From: Pedobacter lusitanus
Lineage (GTDB): Bacteria > Bacteroidota > Bacteroidia > Sphingobacteriales > Sphingobacteriaceae
Reading direction: 5' to 3'
Length of the DNA: 64,000 bases
Assembly (NCBI RefSeq): GCF_040026395.1
Contig: NZ_CP157278.1
Location: 434,001-498,000, forward strand
The number at the start of each line of letters is the position of its first letter. Position 1 is the first letter of the stretch. The position numbers and the translations under genes are program-made. A model generated the notes under the pieces. It saw nothing but the letters and a program-made list of their open reading frames with translations, ran no database searches and had not been told where the DNA came from. Positions 45,192 through 53,350 of this stretch are shown piece by piece.

Positions 45192-46283
45192 TTAAATCCG
45201 GATACCTACACGTACCGGTTTTTCCTGTGTTGCGTAACGGAAAGCCTCTTCGACCTCGCCAAGTTCGTATTCTTTTTCTATCAGGGCCTGAAATGGATAT
45301 TTCTGGTAATTATGCTCTATAAATGAGGTCGCATTTACGAAATCGTCATAGTTATAATTATGAAGACCTTTAATCTGTAAGAGTTTTCTAACAATTTTCT
45401 GGGCATCTACCTCTACATGTTTTGCCGGAAATACCGCGCCAATCCAAACGGCTGTTCCACCAAGAGCGAGTGCATCAAGCCCGGCTTTCATTGCTGCAGG
45501 ATGACCGGTCATATCAAACACGATATCCCCTTCTTCTGCCGGCTGCGATTGATCTGTGTAAAAATCTTCTGTTGTATAAGTTTTATCTGCTCCAAATTTC
45601 TCACCCCACATCAGTCTTGAAGTATCAGGGTCAATCAGACTAATCCGGGCTGCTCCTGCTTCCCTGCACATTGCAGCACAAGAAATGCCGAGCAGGCCTG
45701 CTCCGAATATAATTACTCTCTGATTCGCTATTTCTCCGGCAACGCGTATAGCTCCGGTTACGGTAGCATGTGCGCAGCTAATCGTTGCTGCCACCTGAAG
45801 TGGCATGGCTGCAGAGATTTTAAGGAAAGCCGTATTTGGTCTTAGCACACAATAATCGGCAAGTCCCCCGTTAAAAATATCTTTGCTTGTTGCAAGTGCA
45901 TGCCCATATTTAAACAGCTGCTCACTTTTCTGTGGCATATCTTCACGGGGCGGTTTGGTCCCTTCCGGCACAGCAAAAATAGACCATATCACCCTGTCTC
46001 CTATCTCCACAGGTTTACCGCTGAAATCAAAATGAGATTTACCAGGCACGAGCGAAAATATCTCACCCACAATTTCATGACCAAGTACTACCTGATCAGG
46101 TTCGGAACGATGTCCGCAATAAGTATGTATATCACTGCCGCAAATGGTTGTATACAGATTTTTTATAATGATTTCTTCGTCTGCAGACTCAGGCAAATCA
46201 TACTTCGATATACTAAAAGGCTTACCTGGCCCACTAAATAGTACAGCCCGTCCTTTGGGGTGTATGGGTTGTTGATTTTTCAT
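45192..46283 (-). CDS. Zinc-type alcohol dehydrogenase lacking the structural zinc site
   Basis: 363-aa MDR dehydrogenase resembling those linked to phosphonate catabolism. Catalytic zinc ligands Cys48 (TTICGSDIH) and His69-Glu70 (LGHE) are present, and the dinucleotide fold begins VIIFGAGLLGISCA. The structural-zinc loop, which should hold four cysteines before a P-Q-K-C...KYGH segment, reads instead VPEGTKPPREDMPQKSEQ, with none. Its start lies 50 bases inside the DUF5690 gene and it is followed by the phosphonatase-like gene, so the three are tightly coupled. Confidence 0.85.
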   Translation of the reverse strand: MKNQQPIHPKGRAVLFSGPGKPFSISKYDLPESADEEIIIKNLYTTICGSDIHTYCGHRSEPDQVVLGHEIVGEIFSLVPGKSHFDFSGKPVEIGDRVIWSIFAVPEGTKPPREDMPQKSEQLFKYGHALATSKDIFNGGLADYCVLRPNTAFLKISAAMPLQVAATISCAHATVTGAIRVAGEIANQRVIIFGAGLLGISCAAMCREAGAARISLIDPDTSRLMWGEKFGADKTYTTEDFYTDQSQPAEEGDIVFDMTGHPAAMKAGLDALALGGTAVWIGAVFPAKHVEVDAQKIVRKLLQIKGLHNYNYDDFVNATSFIEHNYQKYPFQALIEKEYELGEVEEAFRYATQEKPVRVGIRI

Positions 46284-47529
46284 TTTTTAACTTGTATTTA
46301 AAATAGAAATAACAGGAAACAGTGAGCAGAATTCCAATCCCGGCCATGCCTGTGCTGGCTTTCAGAAAAATGGATAATATAGAAGCTGAATCTGGCGACA
46401 GATATCTGGCCAGCATTAAAATAATGTATCCGGTATAACCTACAGAATCTGCGATGTACATCAAAAAACCTACGTTTGCTTTTTCCCGGGTTATGGCAAT
46501 AAGCCGCTCAAAAACAATCGCATGGATGGCTACATAGGGCAGATAAACACCCAAACCTATAAGTACCATCGCCGTAAAGGCTTCGATATTTCCATTAATC
46601 AGGCCATATACTGCCATAATTAAAATAATCAATCCGGTAAGGCTAATAAAAAGGGATAAGTAAAATGCGCTTTTGTGCCTGGTTATAAAGGCAACCAGAC
46701 CTATAATAAGCAATACTCCAAAAGAGACCAGTAGTTCAGACTGTGTAAAAAGTTCTGGTGTCTGATGATAGCCTAAGCCAGTCCAGATTTCAACGGCGAA
46801 ATCTGCCCGCAGGCTGCGTAAAAGCGTAGTAAAAAGGTAAACCAGCACTATACCGATAATACCTGGCGCATACTTATTGAAAAACCCCCATCTATCTTTT
46901 CCCGTCATAGGCGGTCTTTCAGATCTTTCCTGAATATCAAGCTGATTTGGTGCCGGGATACAAGCGAGCATACCGATAAAAAGAAGTGTGGGTACAAGAA
47001 ATATCAATCCGGCAAAAAAGGGCATCCATAACTCGTTCAGGCCATGATCCAGTAAGAAGGTACCTATTGATTTTGAAACACCATCTGACACAATAAAACT
47101 TGCACAAAGACCTGCTACCAGGAATTCTGTATGTTTACGCCCTTCTACAAAGCCAAGCACTAAACCGAAAATTACGCCTAAAGGCAAGCCATTCAGAAAA
47201 AGGAAAATTACGTTCCATGGGGCCGGTACACTACCAAAGAGTAAAAGCATACACTCTGCAAAGCCAATCAAAATGAGGATGGCCCTGATACGGTAAGCAG
47301 GCTTGATTTCTGATACAAATTTTATCCCTACCCATTTTGCCATGACATAACCCAATGTTTGAGAGATAATCAGAAGCGATTTAAAGTCGAGGTCAAAAAA
47401 AGAGAAACCTTGATAAGTTGCCGCAGTATATGGCTTGCGAAAACCATACATACAAAAATAGGTACCAAAAGCAGCTACAAGAGCCCATAAAGGATGGGCA
47501 AATATTCTATTGAACTTTCGGTTTTTCAT
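46234..47529 (-). CDS. DUF5690-family MFS-like transporter
   Basis: 431-aa, about 12-helix membrane protein typical of Bacteroidota. It has YFCMYGFRKPYTAATYQG at the start, LGFVEGRKHTEFLVAGLCASF in the middle, and a conserved FLMYIADSVGYTGYI near the end. The substrate is not established. It leads an operon with a dehydrogenase and a phosphonatase-like hydrolase, which suggests import of a phosphonate, phospho-alcohol or related small acid. A 31-bp palindrome sits 15 bases upstream of its start and is likely its operator. Confidence 0.8.
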   Translation of the reverse strand: MKNRKFNRIFAHPLWALVAAFGTYFCMYGFRKPYTAATYQGFSFFDLDFKSLLIISQTLGYVMAKWVGIKFVSEIKPAYRIRAILILIGFAECMLLLFGSVPAPWNVIFLFLNGLPLGVIFGLVLGFVEGRKHTEFLVAGLCASFIVSDGVSKSIGTFLLDHGLNELWMPFFAGLIFLVPTLLFIGMLACIPAPNQLDIQERSERPPMTGKDRWGFFNKYAPGIIGIVLVYLFTTLLRSLRADFAVEIWTGLGYHQTPELFTQSELLVSFGVLLIIGLVAFITRHKSAFYLSLFISLTGLIILIMAVYGLINGNIEAFTAMVLIGLGVYLPYVAIHAIVFERLIAITREKANVGFLMYIADSVGYTGYIILMLARYLSPDSASILSIFLKASTGMAGIGILLTVSCYFYFKYKLKNEKSTTHTPQRTGCTI

Positions 47530-47544
47530 ATAGCATCAGTTCTT

Positions 47545-47575
47545 AAACATTGTTTAGTAAAACTAAACAATGTTT
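47545..47575. promoter_or_regulatory. 31-bp palindromic double operator upstream of the DUF5690 operon
   Basis: Perfect 14-bp arms AAACATTGTTTAGT (47545-47558) and ACTAAACAATGTTT (47562-47575) around AAA. Each end is itself a palindrome of form AAACAwTGTTT, with centres 20 bases apart, about two helical turns. It starts 15 bases from the ATG, so a bound dimer pair could block transcription. No regulator gene is adjacent. Confidence 0.7.
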
Positions 47576-47827
47576 GCCATGTATACATATCCGATATATT
47601 AAATATATGTTAATTTTTTATTCACTGAATAGTGATGAAGAGGAAGATAGACTGTTTGTTATACAGTTTAATAATGTCGATTGATCTTAAATTGCATTAA
47701 ATCAAACGTTTGCGCAGCGTTTTTCCTTCTCTCTGAAGGGGAAAATTAATAAATTAATATGATAGTGTAATCAGCTTTGAAATTGATTTTGGAATCCGGA
47801 ATACCTACAAAACAAATATTTAAACAA

Positions 47828-47838
47828 TCTAAACCTAA
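47828..47838 (+). promoter_or_regulatory. Shared leader motif before the M60 peptidase
   Basis: TCTAAACCTAA ending 5 bases before the ATG, identical in sequence and spacing to that at 43453. Confidence 0.45.
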
Positions 47839-47843
47839 GAAAA

Positions 47844-49208
47844 ATGAAAAAGAACCTATTGCTCCTTGCCGTTCTGGCAATCGCAGGTCTGTGTGCCTGC
47901 CAAAAATCTGCAATATTACCAGTTACTAACAAAGAAACAGCAGGAAGTGCTGGTGTGCAGAGCGCTACCCAGACCAATATTTTTAATGTCACAGAAAAAA
48001 TAAATGCGTCAGCTGAAAAGGCCCGTTTGAAAAACGGATATGATTTGACCGACTTTACAGCCACTGGTTTGTATATGGCTCCCGGTGCTACTTTAAATAT
48101 AACTGTAACACAAACTGCCGGTACCCGGTTGCCTAAATTACTAATTGGCACCTACTCCAGATATGGCACCTGGAATAGTCAGCCAGCAATTGTACAATTA
48201 ACTGCTGGTACCAATACTATTACCAATGCTGTTGGTGGCTTATTATGGATCAGATACACAAATTCCAGTACTGGATCAACTGCTAAAGTGACCTTTAATA
48301 GTGGGTATACTTATGCTCCGTATTACAAAGTTGGCGTGACCACAAATTCAGACTGGATCAATCAATTACAAACCTATACCACGCCTGACGTAGTGCTGGA
48401 GGGTACCAATTGTGTAATTGTGGTATCCAGAACAAAGGCCATACAATACCAGACAGAAAACCAGGAAGCTATATTAAACAAAATCACTCAGGTCATTGCA
48501 CTGGAGGATGAGCTGAACGGTTTAGATAATTCATTGCCTGTTCATGCAAAAAATGTGCATACTTATCTTTTAACACAACATGAAGATCCTGCTTATTACT
48601 TTTTCGCCTATGATTTTCGCACAGCCTATACCACATCAGATGTAAATGCTATTTTAACTTTAGACGGTGTTGGGATCAATGGTTGGGGCCCATGGCACGA
48701 ACTGGGTCATCAGCACCAGATGATGTGGCGCTGGGGAGCTTTGGGTGAGGTTACGGTAAATCTCTACAGCTTATATGTTCAGCGTGCCCTTACCCCATCT
48801 ATTAACAGATTGGTAAAAGATGGAGTCTGGCCAAAAGCTTTTACTTATTTGGGAAAGGCAGATGGAACCAAAGATTATAACGGATCTCAAAGTTATACTA
48901 ATAGTTTAACCGATCTTTTTATAAGACTTTGTATGTTCCAGCAGCTGACACTGGCCTATGGTGATAATTTTTATAAGACACTGGCCAAAGATATGCGTAT
49001 TGAAAATCCGGCATTGGCTAATGATGATGCCAGAATGCGCTATTTTATGTTGAAGGCCTGCAATATATCAGGCAAAAACCTAAGTAACTTCTTCAAAAAA
49101 TGGGGACTGAATCTGTCAACTCCGGCTGCCACTGCTCAAATACATCTGGATATGACCGCTTTGGGGCTGCCAGCACCCAGTATAGATCCATCAACCTTAC
49201 AGGATTAA
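47844..49208 (+). CDS. M60 family (enhancin-like) zinc metallopeptidase lipoprotein
   Basis: 454-aa lipoprotein (Cys19 in GLCACQKSA). A beta-sandwich-like N-terminal part (TATGLYMAPGATLNITV) leads into the peptidase with zinc motif His285-Glu286-x-x-His289 (WHELGHQHQ) and third ligand Glu302 in GALGEVTVN, followed by NLYSLYVQ. M60 peptidases of gut and soil Bacteroidota cut mucin-type or other O-glycosylated proteins. It stands alone, convergent with the astacin-type gene, and fits the glycoprotein-degrading set with the two GH18 proteins. Confidence 0.9.
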   Translation: MKKNLLLLAVLAIAGLCACQKSAILPVTNKETAGSAGVQSATQTNIFNVTEKINASAEKARLKNGYDLTDFTATGLYMAPGATLNITVTQTAGTRLPKLLIGTYSRYGTWNSQPAIVQLTAGTNTITNAVGGLLWIRYTNSSTGSTAKVTFNSGYTYAPYYKVGVTTNSDWINQLQTYTTPDVVLEGTNCVIVVSRTKAIQYQTENQEAILNKITQVIALEDELNGLDNSLPVHAKNVHTYLLTQHEDPAYYFFAYDFRTAYTTSDVNAILTLDGVGINGWGPWHELGHQHQMMWRWGALGEVTVNLYSLYVQRALTPSINRLVKDGVWPKAFTYLGKADGTKDYNGSQSYTNSLTDLFIRLCMFQQLTLAYGDNFYKTLAKDMRIENPALANDDARMRYFMLKACNISGKNLSNFFKKWGLNLSTPAATAQIHLDMTALGLPAPSIDPSTLQD

Positions 49209-49239
49209 ACAGGTTGTAATACAAGTGACAAAAAAAAAC

Positions 49240-49291
49240 TCAGCATTTATAAGGTTCATAGAAAGAATCCTGTAAATGCTGAAGCTTTTTT
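49240..49291. terminator. Terminator between the M60 and astacin-type genes
   Basis: 10-bp arms TCAGCATTTA (49240-49249) and TAAATGCTGA (49273-49282), with an A8 run before and a T6 run after, serving both convergent genes. Confidence 0.75.
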
Positions 49292-49311
49292 GAAATCAGA
49301 TAATGCAATTA

Positions 49312-50040
49312 TTATCGTGGATAAATGCTGCTGATAAAATCTTTGTCTGTTTGAGAAAGCTCACCTTTAAGATCATATAAGTATCCGGGAATAGCAATAC
49401 TGTCTTTTGTATACTTTGCTGATACTGAATAATGCATGATGGATTTTTTGTCATAAGGAGACTTTATATATTGAGCAAAAGAAGTTGAGTCTATTGGTCT
49501 TCCACCAATATTTAACTGATCATTCCATTTGACATCGCTATCCGCCCTAAGCTGCTCATGAATTAATCCCAGCATATGCCCAAATTCATGTCTTACTGTA
49601 GCAAGGTGATAAGTTCCTACCGGCTCCCCATTTTTTTCTTTTGACCCTAATGTTTTAAATAAGGCCATTGTAGCTTTCAATGTGTCTTTGATACCTTTAT
49701 TATCCTTATACCCAACATAACTCCATCCACTTCCTGTACTTGAGTCAAAAGATATTCTTACATCTGATCCGCCTAGTGAATTCTGAAAAACCAGCGATAC
49801 ATTAATCTGATCCTGCCATACCTTTACAGCTTCTTTTACATAATCCTGCTGCTCCTGAGTTCCGTTTAGAAATGCAATCTTTATGTTAGAATTTTGTGGC
49901 CATTGGGCATTAACACCAGATATGGCTCCATCTGTTGTTGTTTTTGATCCAATACCTTCAGCAGGTTGCTTTTCTTTTTTACAAGCAACAAAGCATATCA
50001 CAATTAATACTATTGCTAATAATTCAAATTTCCTTTTCAT
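49312..50040 (-). CDS. Astacin-type (M12A) zinc metallopeptidase lipoprotein
   Basis: 242-aa lipoprotein. I start at ATG 50040 because MKRKFELLAIVLIVICFVAC is a clean lipoprotein signal (Cys20, then KKEK); the longer frame has 14 extra residues before it. The zinc motif is complete, HEFGHMLGLIHEQLRADSD (His151, His155, His161, Glu152), and the Met-turn is KKSIMHYS (Met202). Together these mark astacins rather than matrixins. The C-terminus LSQTDKDFISSIYPR is also astacin-like. Bacterial astacins are much less common than animal ones. Confidence 0.85.
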   Translation of the reverse strand: MKRKFELLAIVLIVICFVACKKEKQPAEGIGSKTTTDGAISGVNAQWPQNSNIKIAFLNGTQEQQDYVKEAVKVWQDQINVSLVFQNSLGGSDVRISFDSSTGSGWSYVGYKDNKGIKDTLKATMALFKTLGSKEKNGEPVGTYHLATVRHEFGHMLGLIHEQLRADSDVKWNDQLNIGGRPIDSTSFAQYIKSPYDKKSIMHYSVSAKYTKDSIAIPGYLYDLKGELSQTDKDFISSIYPR

Positions 50041-50178
50041 ATCATGTTTTTCTAGTAGTGTATTTCTAAGATAAAATTTCATTTGCTAAACCAATTTATT
50101 ATTACATTAACAATGATTTAACCGTGGTATAAATTGATATTTTATCTTATTAAATAAAGAAAACCAAAACAGGAGAAG

Positions 50179-50928
50179 TTATTTATTGTAACAATAGATG
50201 ATCTTTGCTGCATCTATTGCAGTCGATGCCCAACCGACAAATGGAATAGATTTTTTACCAACAACCTTTAAGATAGTGATGATAAGATCTTTGGTCAGCT
50301 TCGCTCCTTTGTGCTTAATTAATTCCTGAATTGCAGCCTTCCCGGCTTTTCCGGCAATTTGTTTAAGGATACAGTCACTTAATTTGTTAAAGTCAAACGC
50401 GTAAGCTGGTGTTGTAATCAAATTTAATACAGCAGCAGTCTGATCAGGTTGTGTCTTTGATTGCTGATCAATATCATAAACCAGTAAGGCAACCAGGGCA
50501 ATTCTTGAATCGTCTAAAGAATCAAACTGAGTTGTCAGGTCCTCTTTAGAGATTCCATAAGCAGATAATAACTGAATAGAGTTCTCTGTAATAGGTTTGA
50601 ACGTAGATTTCATCTGTTCCAGTTGCTGTGCAGAAAACTGCGCATCACTGATTTCATCAGTCGTACTTTCCGTTCCGGCAATTGCGCTATTGTTTTTTTG
50701 CTGATTTACGCTACTGAGTATTTGATTAATATTTGGCTGCTCTTTTTGCAGTGAACTCCTGAAATTGTTTATGGCTAATTCTTTTTCCTGGATACCCTGG
50801 TTTGGTTGAGCATCCTTTTTACAGGATTGTACCATTAAAATCATCAGAATAATTAATCCCTGTAAAACGAACAGTGATAAAATGCCCTTTCCGAACAGGG
50901 ACATGGTCGATGTTAATCTTTTTTTCAT
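50179..50928 (-). CDS. Lipoprotein with lysine-rich hydrophobic C-terminal domain, unknown function
   Basis: 249-aa lipoprotein (Cys36 in VQSCKKDAQ; an alternative start at Met9 is possible). Residues 45-115 are glutamine- and serine-rich and probably a linker. The last ~70 residues (from 181) are strikingly different: many lysines, few acids, glycine/alanine-rich helices (QIAGKAGKAAIQELIKHKGA; VGWASTAIDAAKII) and one cysteine near each end (186, 246). That part looks like a membrane-active or peptide-bacteriocin-like segment, but I recognise no family. The upstream neighbour of the astacin-type gene, same strand, 138 bases away. Confidence 0.7.
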   Translation of the reverse strand: MKKRLTSTMSLFGKGILSLFVLQGLIILMILMVQSCKKDAQPNQGIQEKELAINNFRSSLQKEQPNINQILSSVNQQKNNSAIAGTESTTDEISDAQFSAQQLEQMKSTFKPITENSIQLLSAYGISKEDLTTQFDSLDDSRIALVALLVYDIDQQSKTQPDQTAAVLNLITTPAYAFDFNKLSDCILKQIAGKAGKAAIQELIKHKGAKLTKDLIITILKVVGKKSIPFVGWASTAIDAAKIIYCYNK

Positions 50929-51148
50929 ATTATGTTTTTATAAGTAGTTATGTATCACAAATAAAACATATTTCCAGTTATGATAAGATTATTTAAATAT
51001 TAAAATATAGCTATAAGCAAGCCTTAATTTCCTTTAAGTATCTCCTTCAATGTAAAGGAATGATAATGCTTTGATTAAGCTTCCTGATTTTGATAATTCG
51101 CTGAAACAGACTTGTTAATTTTCCTGAATAAAATTAAAATCTGATACC

Positions 51149-52045
51149 ATGAAAAACTTAATGAAACCGCTGTACCTGGCAGGTTTATGCTGTATGATGC
51201 TGGCCTCCTGTAAAAAGGAACAGACGATGCAGCCGGACCAGACAGAATCTACCCCAAATGTATTAGCTGTAAACAGCCTGTCGACATCTGCTGACGATAG
51301 CAACCTGCTGCTGGGTAACCCAAGTGATGCGAAAGCCAGTTCAGTAGAAGGAAACAATTACCTGATGGACAAAACTTATTTTGCATTATCTTATAATTCC
51401 GGTAAAGGGACGCCAAACTGGGTGAGCTGGCATATTCAGTCATCTGATCTGGGGACCACTGATCGTTCGGATGATTTCAGGAGTGATGCTGACTTATTAT
51501 CCGGCTGGTACAATGTTAAACCAGGCAGTTATACCAATACTGGTTTTGACAAAGGGCATAACTGCCCCTCAGGAGACCGGACGTCATCTAAATCAGCCAA
51601 TTCATCCACCTTCTTAATGAGCAATATGATTCCTCAGGCTCCATACAACAATCAGCAAACCTGGAAAGGTTTGGAAGATTACAGCCGTGCATTAGTAAAG
51701 GATGGTAAAGAGGTTTATGTAATTTGCGGATCTTACGGAAAAGGCGGAACAGGAAAAAACGGAGGTACAACAAATACTATTGATGGCGGTAATGTAACCG
51801 TACCGGCAAATGTATGGAAAATTGTAGTCGTACTTGCTGATGGTAAAAAAGATCTGACAAGGATTGATAAAGATACCAGGGTCATCGCTATTAATACCCC
51901 AAACCAAAATAGTATCGATAAGGACTGGAAAAAATACAGAACCTCTGTAGCAGATATAGAAAAAGCAACAGGATATAAATTCTTTACCAGCGTATCATCT
52001 ACGATTGCAGCAGTGCTAAAGAAAAAGGTTGATAACCTGAACTAA
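51149..52045 (+). CDS. DNA/RNA non-specific endonuclease (NucA-type) lipoprotein
   Basis: 298-aa lipoprotein (Cys21 in LASCKKEQT) with the beta-beta-alpha-metal nuclease fold. The active-site motif is DKGHNCPSGDRT with general base His137 (DRGH in most relatives), and the metal-binding SNMIPQAPYNNQQTW follows at 158-172. It should degrade extracellular DNA and RNA at the cell surface for nutrition or in competition. A strong bidirectional terminator separates it from the convergent TPR gene. Confidence 0.9.
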   Translation: MKNLMKPLYLAGLCCMMLASCKKEQTMQPDQTESTPNVLAVNSLSTSADDSNLLLGNPSDAKASSVEGNNYLMDKTYFALSYNSGKGTPNWVSWHIQSSDLGTTDRSDDFRSDADLLSGWYNVKPGSYTNTGFDKGHNCPSGDRTSSKSANSSTFLMSNMIPQAPYNNQQTWKGLEDYSRALVKDGKEVYVICGSYGKGGTGKNGGTTNTIDGGNVTVPANVWKIVVVLADGKKDLTRIDKDTRVIAINTPNQNSIDKDWKKYRTSVADIEKATGYKFFTSVSSTIAAVLKKKVDNLN

Positions 52046-52058
52046 GCTCATTTGTAAA

Positions 52059-52104
52059 AAACAAAAAGCCTCAGAAACCATAAGATTTCTGAGGCTTTTT
52101 GTTT
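52059..52104. terminator. Bidirectional terminator between nuclease and TPR genes
   Basis: 19-bp perfect arms (52059-52077 and 52086-52104), core AAAAAGCCTCAGAAA, 8-base loop, A and T tracts on both sides. Confidence 0.9.
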
Positions 52105-52118
52105 GAACTCCTCTCCTT

Positions 52119-53264
52119 TTAGAATTCCTCTAACTGAGCTTTCAGCTCCTGGGCTCTGTCAAATCTGTTTTTACGGGTGTATATTTCAATCAACAGCTTA
52201 ATTGTTGATTTGTCTTTACGATTAACCTGATGAGCCTGTGATAAAATAACTTCAGCACGATTCAGATTAGAGGTAAATGCCGGAATATCTTTTTTTGAAG
52301 CCGTAAGTGCATCATTACTCAGATTAATGTAAACCAGGCCTAACTGATACAGCGCGTCGAAATAATTACGGTCTATATCCAGTGCTTTATTATAGGCCAG
52401 CTCTGCAGTTCCCATATTTGTGTTCTTCTGATGCAGGTAACCATAAAGGAAATATAAAAGTTTACTTCTGGTCTCTACTTTTAAAGTATTTTCAATAACC
52501 TGTCTGGCTTCAGTATATTTCTCTGTATCCAGTAGCAGGTTGATATAATCATTATTCAGTAAATCATTATATGGATTACTGATCAAACCATCCTGAATGG
52601 TTTTTATAGCCAGCTCATTATCCAGTTTTCCTTTATAAATATCAGCCATACGCTGAAATACAACAGGATTGGTAATGCCATTATCTTTAGCACGTTTGTA
52701 ATAATTCAATGCCTCATCCTCATTCTTGATGCCTTCGGCACTTAAGGCTGCATTTACAGCCAGAATAGTATCCTTCGGGAAAAAGTCACTGACTTCTTTC
52801 AGATATTTAAATGCTGCTGCAAAATCTTTAGCCTGATAAGCAGATTTTCCCTTTTGCTGTTTTTTAATGTTTACATTATAACTTGAAGCCTTAATCAAGC
52901 CTGAATTATCTTCAAATTTGTCAAATCTTTTAGCAGAATCTATAGCATTAATAGCCAGATCATAATATTTATCAGAATTATCCTGAGTGGGATCAATAAT
53001 AGCGATATAAGAGCTTAAGTATGATTTGATAGCCCAGGTTTCAGGCCATTTTTTTGTTTCCCTATCTTTCTCGGCTGCTTCTGCTGCCTTTATCCCCTCG
53101 CTCAGTATAGCCAGCTGGGTTTTCTGATCCTGTTTATTGGAAAGGGCTGCCTGAAGTTTTCCGACACTGTTCCTTGCAATATATAACTGCGTTTTTTGGG
53201 AAAATGCAGAACTGGAACTGATCATTAAAATAGTAACTGCAAATATATATCGTTTCTTCATCAT
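52119..53264 (-). CDS. Secreted tetratricopeptide-repeat protein
   Basis: 381-aa protein with a type I signal peptide (MKKRYIFAVTILMISSSSAFSQ) and several TPR units, for example AKDFAAAFKYLKEVSDFFPKD, EDEALNYYKRAKDNG and GTAELAYNKALDIDRNYFDA. It is a paralogue of the next TPR gene upstream: same length class, same N-terminal pattern (KAxxTW, EEGLKAxxxA, PExWxxxA). It probably acts as a periplasmic scaffold; partners unknown. The two are separated by a terminator. Confidence 0.85.
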   Translation of the reverse strand: MMKKRYIFAVTILMISSSSAFSQKTQLYIARNSVGKLQAALSNKQDQKTQLAILSEGIKAAEAAEKDRETKKWPETWAIKSYLSSYIAIIDPTQDNSDKYYDLAINAIDSAKRFDKFEDNSGLIKASSYNVNIKKQQKGKSAYQAKDFAAAFKYLKEVSDFFPKDTILAVNAALSAEGIKNEDEALNYYKRAKDNGITNPVVFQRMADIYKGKLDNELAIKTIQDGLISNPYNDLLNNDYINLLLDTEKYTEARQVIENTLKVETRSKLLYFLYGYLHQKNTNMGTAELAYNKALDIDRNYFDALYQLGLVYINLSNDALTASKKDIPAFTSNLNRAEVILSQAHQVNRKDKSTIKLLIEIYTRKNRFDRAQELKAQLEEF

Positions 53265-53302
53265 CTTATATCATTGGGCTTAGCTACAAATTTATATAAA
53301 AA

Positions 53303-53331
53303 AAAAGAGGGATAAAATTTATCCCTCTTTT
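53303..53331 (-). terminator. Terminator of the upstream TPR gene
   Basis: 13-bp perfect arms AAAAGAGGGATAA (53303-53315) and TTATCCCTCTTTT (53319-53331), loop of 3. On the minus strand a T-rich run follows. Confidence 0.85.
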
Positions 53332-53350
53332 AATATCAATTGATTAAGAA

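Larger units (their letters stand above)
47530..47843. other. Divergent intergenic region (DUF5690 operon / M60 peptidase)
   Basis: 314 bases without a gene. It holds the palindrome 47545-47575 next to the DUF5690 start and the shared leader motif next to the M60 gene. Between them it is AT-rich with a small dyad (TCACT-GAAT-AGTGA) and no assignable -7/-33 pair. Confidence 0.5.
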
